Positions 15,770 to 21,605 of a stretch of DNA of 21,605 nt are shown here, piece by piece (position 1 is the first letter of the stretch; each line of letters starts with the position of its first letter). The stretch is from the NCBI GenBank assembly GCA_028681035.1, contig JAQUJJ010000057.1:1-21605 (forward strand), given 5' to 3'. The notes beneath the pieces are model-generated. The model was not told the origin of the DNA. It was given only the letters and a program-made list of their open reading frames with translations, and ran no database searches. The DNA is from Candidatus Cloacimonadota bacterium. Lineage in GTDB: Bacteria > Cloacimonadota > Cloacimonadia > Cloacimonadales > Cloacimonadaceae. Position numbers and translations under genes: made by a program.

Positions 15770-15817
15770 ATGAAAAGTCATTGCTATTCAAAGGGAAATA
15801 GATTATGTTGTGTTTAG
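15770..15817 (+). other. Possible 15-codon leader ORF overlapping the lolD start
   Basis: An ATG at 15770 follows AAAGGA at ideal spacing, better placed than any site for lolD itself. It reads [15 protein letters not shown] and stops at 15817, out of frame with lolD, whose ATG is at 15805. It may be a coupling leader or mere chance; conservation would decide. Confidence 0.25.
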
Positions 15818-16476
15818 CGGGATATAACCTGAGTAAAAGTTATATAGATAGCGACCAAAGCATCCACGTATTATCTGATGCCACACTGGAAGTTCAGGAA
15901 GCAGAAATGATTTCTATCACTGGGCAATCCGGCTGTGGTAAGAGTACGCTACTCCATATATTAGGCTTATTGGATATGCCAGATTCTGGCAAGGTTGTTA
16001 TAGGTGGTAAAGAAATTAATTCACAGATGCCGGAAGCTCCTGCTGTGCGCAATAAGGAGATTGGCTTTGTTTTCCAATTTCATTATCTGGTGGAAGACTT
16101 ATCTGCCAGAGAGAATGTTGCCTTGCCAATGATTATTGCAGGGCAGAGTAGCGGTGTTTCGTTAAAACGAGCTAATGAACTGCTAACCAATTTGGGTTTA
16201 GCAGATAGGTTAAATCGCTATCCCAACCAGTTAAGTGGGGGAGAGCAACAGCGGGTTTCACTTGCCAGAGCCTTGATTAATAATCCCAAGATTGTATTGG
16301 CAGATGAGCCTACGGGTAATCTTGATCCTCAGCATAGTGCCGAAGTTTGGCAGATGATTCTTAGATTAAACCGTGAGTTTGGGCAAGCTTTCGTGATAGT
16401 AACTCATGATAGTGATTCTGCTCGGCTTGCATCAACAACATATACTCTTACTAAGGGAAAGTTAACTCTATGTTAA
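15805..16476 (+). CDS. lolD: LolD-like lipoprotein-exporter ATPase
   Basis: The 223-residue ABC ATPase has every catalytic motif: Walker [10 protein letters not shown] at 40-48, Q-loop Gln91 in [18 protein letters not shown], signature LSGGEQQR at 143-150, Walker [10 protein letters not shown] at 163-171 with its catalytic Glu, and the H-loop VTHD with His201. The FQFHYL..DLSA.ENV block and the short length fit the LolD/MacB-ATPase class. It should hydrolyse ATP in the cytoplasm to drive the adjacent permease in lipoprotein release. The gene order (permease then ATPase, 43 bases apart) differs from the enterobacterial lolCDE order. AAAGGG lies about nine bases before the ATG. A macrolide or peptide exporter role is possible but less fitting. 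Confidence 0.9.
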   Translation: MLCLAGYNLSKSYIDSDQSIHVLSDATLEVQEAEMISITGQSGCGKSTLLHILGLLDMPDSGKVVIGGKEINSQMPEAPAVRNKEIGFVFQFHYLVEDLSARENVALPMIIAGQSSGVSLKRANELLTNLGLADRLNRYPNQLSGGEQQRVSLARALINNPKIVLADEPTGNLDPQHSAEVWQMILRLNREFGQAFVIVTHDSDSARLASTTYTLTKGKLTLC

Positions 16477-16543
16477 ATTCAGCTTCTTCATCAACAAACG
16501 TATCTACATTCGGAGTTCAAAGCTCTTTTTAAGCAGATAAATC

Positions 16544-19500
16544 ATGCCACGCTCTAAGATATTCCTTACGATTGTCTTGATTTTGCTGTTGGTTAATGCA
16601 GCCTTTTTCCTTGCATGGTACGGTTTGGGACTGCGCGGGCAAGTTAGAAAAATACTGGCGAGCCAATTGGGTAAGGCAATAAAGGGGAAAGTTCATATCA
16701 CAGAGCTGCATTTCAGCGATCGGCAGTTACTGGCAGAGGGTATTAGTATTGCTACAGCGGATAGCAGCATAACCGTTAATGTAAAGAGTTTAAGGGCACA
16801 ATACAACCTGTTACGTTTTATCGTTTCTGGCTTTAAGCCCAGCAAGTTATTACAAGATATTGATGTATATCAGCCTGTAATACGATTGAATATCAGCCCA
16901 AAGCCCAAAAAGCCCAAAGCAAAAAAGCCATTCGAAATCCCCGACCTAACCCAATTCTTTTCTAACCTGCGCATTGAAGATGGTGCAGCAATGATTCAGG
17001 TGGACTTACCACTAAAGATAGTGACACAAGGTAATCTACATATTTATGAAGAGTTTAGCAATATAAACCTCAAGACTACTAACAAAAAGCATAGTGATGT
17101 AGTTTTTACTGCCTTAGGTTCCAGAAATGGCAAGCTATCACTAAGAGGAGTATTGGACAAAGGTGCGATAAGGGAGGCAAAAGCCGAAATCGAAGCTTTC
17201 CGTCCCTTGTCTATTTCTCATCCAGATATCATAAACTTACAAACAGAGATTTCTGCGGTGGCTACAGTAAGTCAGTCTGCGGCGGGTGCACCTTTTGATT
17301 ACCAAGCAAAGACACAAATATGGGGAACTCAATTATTATTTGCCAGTAAGTATCCTGTAAAGATTCCATTTATTGGAGCGGATACTGATGGTGAAACGCT
17401 TACTGCGCAACTTACCAAAAGTACTGTTGGCAACAGTAACATTAGGGCAGATATCAGTTTAAGTGGGCTTAACAAGGAAATCAGAGTTGATTCAGCCACA
17501 GTTGAAGGTGGATTGGATTTGGCGATGATTTATCCTGATTTGCTAGGGTTAGTTGGATTTACTGCTTCCGCAAAGGGAACTATTAAAGATCCCACTGCTA
17601 CCATAAACGCATCCTCTTCTATGCTTGGCTATAACCAATATATTCTGCATGATATCGCTTTAAGCGGAAATTATGCCGATGACGAGTTACATGTAAAGCT
17701 ACCTCAGGCTCGTTTTCAAAATCAAGAGATTGTCATTGATGGCAGTTTTAACACGCAATCCATGGCTCTTAATGCGAAGGTTTTAAGCAAGCCGGTAATT
17801 CCCAACTCAGCCCCTTATGAAGTTAATGCAGATATTGATTTATATGCAGAGCTTATCGATAAATATCCCTATCTTGATGCCAAGATTAACCAGCTTGATT
17901 TCAAGGCTGGGAAAGCCAATGTAAGCGGTGTGAACGGCTACGTCAAGCTTGTTCCTGTTTCGGAGGATAAAAACTATTATGTGGATGCCAATCTCCAGGG
18001 GGATAAAGGTTATTCTCTATCTGTGGTTGGTGATATTTTAGACCGTAATCTTCTTATTGATGCTGCCTTTACTGATTTAGCTGTTTCGCAATTATATGCG
18101 GAAAACAACCTTAAAAAGTTAAACCCCATTGTCGGTGGTTCTTTAAAAGCGATAATGACGGGCAATGATATTTACGCACAAACCTCTCTGGACATTGCTA
18201 TAGAACAGCCAATTGCATACTCTACACATCTAGAAGGTTTGGGGAGCATAAACTTACAGTCCTTGCAAGCTTCCTTGCAACTGGACGGTTCAAATGGAGC
18301 TTTGAACGAACAAGATGTTAGTTTTGCTTTATCTACCACCATGAAGAATGAAAACATCTATGTTCATGGCTTCAAAGTAAACGACCTCGTTAGTCTGAGC
18401 GGCAGGCTTAATCTGAAAGACATGCAAGATATTGATTTTGCTTTGGCTTTGCAGAATCTTACTTCAAGAGAGATAGTTCGGTTTTTCCCATCACTGGATA
18501 CAAGCATTCCTGATTTCAAGGGTTTATCCCTGTTTGCCGATTACAACCGGGACGGGTTAAACAATCTAAATGCCGACTTAGAATTAAACGAAATAGACCT
18601 TTTGGCAATAACGCCATTGTCACTAAAGCTTGGTGTTAATGGTACTATAAACAGCATTGATATTTTAGGAGAAGTTACCAACAATCAAAAGAAACTGATA
18701 GACCTTAGTGGATTAGCAAGCCTCAAACCTAATATAGATATCTCTGCCACAGCAGTATTCGATAGCCTCAATATTCAGGAAGTCCTTGTGTCTTCACCAG
18801 TTTTAGGGAGTATTGCAGGCAGTGCAGGCATAGATATTCGCAATTTTAAAAGCAAATCGAGCAAGATGGACTTAATGGCGGATTTAAGAGCTTCACAGAT
18901 TGTCGCAGGTGAGCTAAAAATAGACACAGCAGTTATAAAAGCCAAACAAAGCCCCCAAGAGCTTGTTGTAGATAGCCTTTATGTGCTGTCATCGGGCTTG
19001 TTTGAGATAGCAGGTTCAGGTGCAATTGACTATAACGCTACTAAGAACGAATATTTTGAGGGGACTCAAAAGCTGCATTTGAAGGTAGATGGTCAGCTTT
19101 TCCCCTGGCTGAAGAACCTCACATCTTTCATAGAGGAAGCAAAAGGTTATTCTTCTCTGGATGTTGTACTGGGAACTCGGGATGATCAGTTTACGATATA
19201 TGATGGTAATTTAGATATTCGCGATGGTTTTTTACGCCTTAAAGACCAAAGTGAACCATTGGAAAACATCAACATAAAGGGCATACTTGAGAAGGACAGA
19301 ATTATTATAGAACATGGACAAGTGAAAATGGGGGAGGGTAGTCTAGTTTTCAGCAATGTGTTTGAAGCAGACAGCAGCGAGCACTTCATGCTAGGGTTTA
19401 TTGATCTTGGCATTATGCGTTTGATGATAGAAGAACCCGGAATCTCGGCTAATGTACCCTTGTTCACTCCTCCTAAAACCCTGTCCAACATAATCCTCAA

Positions 19501-20614
19501 AGGTCAGGACAGCCGATATGCAACAGTGAAAGGTCCCTTTGACCAAATGAAAATATCCGCAGCAGTGCAGCTTTCTAACGCCAGTGCGCTTTATCCTCCC
19601 AACACAGCCAATCTACTTAAGCTTGCTGCCTCACTTAGGGATGCAACAAGTAAGAATAGCACTTCAGAAACCGCTCCCCTTCCCTTTACGCTGGATGTTA
19701 TGCTTACTCTGGGCGAGAACATTAGCTATGTAACCTATCCTACGCATCTGAACATCCAGCCCGGAGGCTTTTTGCATTTGCTATATGATGGGCAGACTTT
19801 TTCTGTGAAAGATGCAAATTTCTCTTCTGAGCGTGGGACTATTGATATCTTTGGCACTGTTTTTCAGGTAGAAAAAGTTGATATTACCATGGTGGAATCC
19901 CAAGACCTCCTTAGTGTTGAGGGTCTCTTCAACAAACGTGCCCCGGATGGAAGTATGGTAACTCTCACGGTTACTACCTCTACAGATCTTACCAAGAGCT
20001 TCTCGGAACGCTTACAGTTTTCCTTAACTAGTGATAATCCTGAGGATCGTTCGATAAGCCAAATATTATCCAGATTGACCTACAGCCAAAGCGGTGATGT
20101 AGCTGAAGAAACAAAAGGGATTCCTCTTCAGGACGAAGCTCTTACAATGCTTTCTGGTAATCTTGATTCATCTTTGCTAACTCCTATTCTTTCACCGGTA
20201 GAGAACTTTATCCGGCGCAAGTTAAAACTGGACGGGTTCTCAATAAGTGCCGGGTTCATTCAAAACTTGTACACGCAGTATTCCACAGACCCCAGCCAAT
20301 TAGCAGACAATACGGATATGAACCACTTTACTACGGACATTGCCCAATTCAGCTCCTCAATTTTATTGAATAATCTCTCTTTATCGATGAGTAAATACTT
20401 AGGTAGGAAGTTTTTCTTGGATTATAAACTTGACCTTCAGGAAGCCACAGATCTACAGAAGAAAACAAAACTTCTTGTTTCTCATGAAACCTCTGTTCGC
20501 TATTTGTTGCCCTATCGGCTGAGATTAGCCTATACATTTAAATACTTGCCCCAGGAAAATGACATGAGCCACGAAATCATGCTGCAACGCTCGTTCCGTT
20601 TTTGGGGTTTATGA
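16544..20614 (+). CDS. tamB: TamB-like (AsmA/DUF490) inter-membrane protein
   Basis: The product is very long, 1356 residues. One N-terminal signal-anchor helix (about 5-26) is followed by a huge periplasmic stretch of repeated amphipathic beta segments of the type 'VxGxxNLKDMxDIDFxLxLxN', with a basic KPKKPKAKKP linker near 121-130. The C-terminal 350 residues have the DUF490 look: GTIDIFGTVFQVEKVDI, then FSLTSDNPEDRSISQILSRL and FIRRKLKLDGFSIS. TamB/AsmA-like proteins form a hydrophobic groove spanning the periplasm; they help insert some outer-membrane proteins and are implicated in phospholipid traffic to the outer membrane. No TamA/BamA gene follows, consistent with many bacteria where tamB stands apart. 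The ribosome site is weak. It is 67 bases after lolD and is the last gene of the unit. Confidence 0.88.
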   Translation: MPRSKIFLTIVLILLLVNAAFFLAWYGLGLRGQVRKILASQLGKAIKGKVHITELHFSDRQLLAEGISIATADSSITVNVKSLRAQYNLLRFIVSGFKPSKLLQDIDVYQPVIRLNISPKPKKPKAKKPFEIPDLTQFFSNLRIEDGAAMIQVDLPLKIVTQGNLHIYEEFSNINLKTTNKKHSDVVFTALGSRNGKLSLRGVLDKGAIREAKAEIEAFRPLSISHPDIINLQTEISAVATVSQSAAGAPFDYQAKTQIWGTQLLFASKYPVKIPFIGADTDGETLTAQLTKSTVGNSNIRADISLSGLNKEIRVDSATVEGGLDLAMIYPDLLGLVGFTASAKGTIKDPTATINASSSMLGYNQYILHDIALSGNYADDELHVKLPQARFQNQEIVIDGSFNTQSMALNAKVLSKPVIPNSAPYEVNADIDLYAELIDKYPYLDAKINQLDFKAGKANVSGVNGYVKLVPVSEDKNYYVDANLQGDKGYSLSVVGDILDRNLLIDAAFTDLAVSQLYAENNLKKLNPIVGGSLKAIMTGNDIYAQTSLDIAIEQPIAYSTHLEGLGSINLQSLQASLQLDGSNGALNEQDVSFALSTTMKNENIYVHGFKVNDLVSLSGRLNLKDMQDIDFALALQNLTSREIVRFFPSLDTSIPDFKGLSLFADYNRDGLNNLNADLELNEIDLLAITPLSLKLGVNGTINSIDILGEVTNNQKKLIDLSGLASLKPNIDISATAVFDSLNIQEVLVSSPVLGSIAGSAGIDIRNFKSKSSKMDLMADLRASQIVAGELKIDTAVIKAKQSPQELVVDSLYVLSSGLFEIAGSGAIDYNATKNEYFEGTQKLHLKVDGQLFPWLKNLTSFIEEAKGYSSLDVVLGTRDDQFTIYDGNLDIRDGFLRLKDQSEPLENINIKGILEKDRIIIEHGQVKMGEGSLVFSNVFEADSSEHFMLGFIDLGIMRLMIEEPGISANVPLFTPPKTLSNIILKGQDSRYATVKGPFDQMKISAAVQLSNASALYPPNTANLLKLAASLRDATSKNSTSETAPLPFTLDVMLTLGENISYVTYPTHLNIQPGGFLHLLYDGQTFSVKDANFSSERGTIDIFGTVFQVEKVDITMVESQDLLSVEGLFNKRAPDGSMVTLTVTTSTDLTKSFSERLQFSLTSDNPEDRSISQILSRLTYSQSGDVAEETKGIPLQDEALTMLSGNLDSSLLTPILSPVENFIRRKLKLDGFSISAGFIQNLYTQYSTDPSQLADNTDMNHFTTDIAQFSSSILLNNLSLSMSKYLGRKFFLDYKLDLQEATDLQKKTKLLVSHETSVRYLLPYRLRLAYTFKYLPQENDMSHEIMLQRSFRFWGL

Positions 20615-20621
20615 GTAATTC

Positions 20622-20627
20622 TTGACA
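20622..20627 (+). promoter_or_regulatory. Possible -35 element of the pilin-like gene
   Basis: TTGACA lies eight bases after the tamB stop and 59 bases before the next ATG. No good -10 word follows at 16-18 bases, so the call is weak. A strong AAGGAGG ribosome site (around 20670-20676) precedes the ATG. Confidence 0.3.
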
Positions 20628-20680
20628 AAAAGCGCACCTTTAAAAACATGAAATAAAGATAAATCACCAAGGAGGCGATA

Positions 20681-21181
20681 ATGCCGGATACAGTTAAACC
20701 AAAAGCTGTCCCAGAGCCTAAAAAGCCCAGCGTAAAAGCTGCGCAGGTAGCTACCTCGAATATCTCACTTGTGGAACTAATTCTTATTCTTATGCTTGTT
20801 GGATTGGTTTTTGTGTTCTTTTTCGGTATGAAGCAGTTAAAAATTGACAAGGCAAACGAAGCTATCGCACAAACAAAGTTTGAAGCGATTGTTCCCACTT
20901 TCCAGAAGATTATTACTGCTATGGAAAACTATCGCAAGGCAGACGAATTCGGTGACTATCCTGCTTTCATTGAAGAACTTAATCTCGGTGAAATTAATAC
21001 ACCAGATTTCAAATTCGAGTATGTATTCGATACACTCATTCTTACTGCCACATCTCAAGCTTCATTCGGCAAAGCCGATGTTAAAGTGAGCTTCAGCATC
21101 AAAGATAAAAGCTATACCGTGGATGATCCCGATGCAAGTAAGAAACCTACTGTTAAAGACGAGTGGCTGCCACAAGATTAG
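20681..21181 (+). CDS. Type IV pilin/pseudopilin-like membrane protein without a normal cleavage site
   Basis: The 166-residue protein has a 27-residue hydrophilic, Pro/Lys-rich N-terminus, then ISLVELILILMLVGLVFVFF (about 28-47), which reads like the pilin helix FTLVELLVVIAIIG. If Ile28 is the +1 residue, Glu32 is the conserved Glu5. Position -1 is Asn instead of the Gly that prepilin peptidase needs, so it may stay uncleaved as a signal-anchored protein. The next segment (ANEAIAQTKFEAIVPTFQKI, then MENYRKADEFGDYP) resembles the pilin alpha-1C helix and the '.Y....YP' motif. A beta-rich end follows (FKFEYVFDTLILTAT, KVSFSIKDKSYTVDD). The start is fixed by AAGGAGG. It is probably transcribed alone, ending at a strong terminator. 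Related in form to GspG-like pseudopilins; function unknown. Confidence 0.8.
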   Translation: MPDTVKPKAVPEPKKPSVKAAQVATSNISLVELILILMLVGLVFVFFFGMKQLKIDKANEAIAQTKFEAIVPTFQKIITAMENYRKADEFGDYPAFIEELNLGEINTPDFKFEYVFDTLILTATSQASFGKADVKVSFSIKDKSYTVDDPDASKKPTVKDEWLPQD

Positions 21182-21222
21182 CAATATGACATAGTGGCGA
21201 TTTATGTCGCACCCAACCTATT

Positions 21223-21250
21223 AAACCGGCTTCATTCGGAGCCGGTTTTT
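21223..21250 (+). terminator. Strong rho-independent terminator
   Basis: AAACCGGCT (21223-21231) pairs with AGCCGGTTT (21240-21248). Two further pairs (U-G, C-G) close an ATTC tetraloop, giving an 11-bp stem that runs directly into TTTTT. It lies 42 bases after the stop of the pilin-like gene. Confidence 0.93.
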
Positions 21251-21264
21251 GCATATCAATCTAA

Positions 21265-21366
21265 TCTTGCCACTTTGCTTGCGCCTTCAGCATTCCCACC
21301 ACCTGCAATACCAAGCTTTGGGTGCATAATATAAATGGGCAGAAGGTGAAGGAGCTGATAAACTAA
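21265..21366 (+). pseudogene. Remnant of a secreted protein's C-terminal sorting domain
   Basis: A short open stretch translates to a piece containing AFSIPTT and NTKLWVHNINGQKVKELI and then stops. It matches the middle of the type IX/FlgD-like sorting domain seen in the two secreted proteins of this window (compare LYNLKGQKLF and VSIYNVVGQVVKTM). The preceding NPF segment and the following WNGKD...GIYFYKL..KLVV segment are both missing. There is no start codon, signal peptide or ribosome site, and an in-frame stop lies just upstream at 21262. I read it as the decayed tail of a lost gene. The match is by eye; a profile search would settle it. Confidence 0.55.
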
Positions 21367-21466
21367 GAGTAAAAGAACCAAAGAGTAAAAAATGGCTCAT
21401 GTTCATTTAGAGTGGGTGAGTGCATCAATGAAACATTTTATAGCTCATTTAGAGCAAGCAGTCTAA

Positions 21467-21551
21467 ATCCCATTAGGGATGGTAGATAATAGCGACGGGT
21501 TTTAACCCGGCGTTAATGAATATATTATTCCAAAGAAAGCCCCATCGGGGC
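21467..21551. repeat. Three-hairpin REP-like palindromic element
   Basis: Three compact palindromes follow one another: ATCCC-ATTA-GGGAT (21467-21480), CGGGTT-TT-AACCCG (21496-21509) and GCCCC-ATC-GGGGC (21539-21551). The pattern of 'CCC..GGG', then 'GGGTTTTAACCC', then 'GCCCC..GGGGC' with short spacers resembles repeated non-coding elements I associate with several bacterial phyla, likely of REP/RAYT-type origin. That link is from memory and not tested. Apart from the gene remnant at 21265-21366, I see no gene between 21251 and the end of the window. Confidence 0.6.
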
Positions 21552-21605
21552 GAAAGGTGTCTTCGTATAGCCAACAAATATCGCCAAATATACATAAGAC
21601 CATCT

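Noticed and set aside
16911..16930. Simple A/G/C-rich repeat in tamB as a frameshift or slippage site
   Set aside because: It encodes a KPKKPKAKKP linker in frame and the reading frame continues intact for more than 1200 codons.
20530..20898. A 122-codon minus-strand frame across the tamB end and the pilin-like gene
   Set aside because: It spans the end of one gene, a ribosome site and the start of another on the opposite strand, and its hydrophobic part is just the complement of the pilin-like helix.
21392..21466. A 24-codon plus-strand frame starting ATGGCTCATG
   Set aside because: It contains an internal partial repeat (CATTTAGAG twice), has a poor ribosome site and ends at the edge of the hairpin element, so chance is more likely than a gene.

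Overview
The window looks like the chromosome of an uncultured Gram-negative bacterium of the FCB superphylum. The best guess is Candidatus Cloacimonadota (a Cloacimonas relative), inferred rather than proven. Two secreted proteins and one gene remnant carry the C-terminal sorting/FlgD-like domain (NPF..., YN..GQ.V, GIYFYKL, KLVV/I) typical of type IX-type secretion in this superphylum. There is also an outer-membrane barrel protein, a Lol-type lipoprotein transporter and a TamB homologue, so a double membrane is present. Base composition is moderately AT-leaning. I saw no phage, integrase, intact insertion sequence, CRISPR array, tRNA or rRNA.

Layout. Bases 1-2036: the 3' end of a CAP-domain gene runs into a convergent lipoprotein-exonuclease III pair. 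Bases 2037-5827: a secreted beta-propeller protein faces a large secreted protein; both end in sorting domains. The gap between them holds a nested palindrome and a good terminator for the minus-strand gene. Bases 6037-8959: a tightly overlapping four-gene unit encodes an acyl-CoA dehydrogenase, a stand-alone PAS protein, QueH (epoxyqueuosine reductase) and a conserved protein of uncertain family. Bases 8960-9394: a non-coding gap with a tandem 8-mer and several inverted repeats.

Bases 9395-20614: eight genes in one direction with overlaps or short gaps, probably one long operon. The order is TatD-type hydrolase, FadL/PorV-like outer-membrane protein, RecJ-like DHH phosphoesterase, dolichol/phytol/diacylglycerol-kinase-like membrane protein, polyprenyl-phosphate-type glycosyltransferase, LolC/E-like permease, LolD-like ATPase and TamB-like protein. 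Apart from the two nucleic-acid/phosphoesterase enzymes, the theme is envelope building: lipid-carrier phosphorylation, sugar transfer to a lipid carrier, lipoprotein release and traffic between the membranes.

Bases 20681-21605: a membrane protein resembling a type IV pilin that lacks the usual cleavage-site glycine, a strong terminator, a decayed fragment of a sorting-domain gene, and a run of three GC-rich hairpins resembling a REP-like repeat.

I see no clear new defence or mobile system. The best leads are the non-canonical pilin-like protein, the uncharacterised protein coupled to queH, the long envelope operon and the palindromic intergenic elements.
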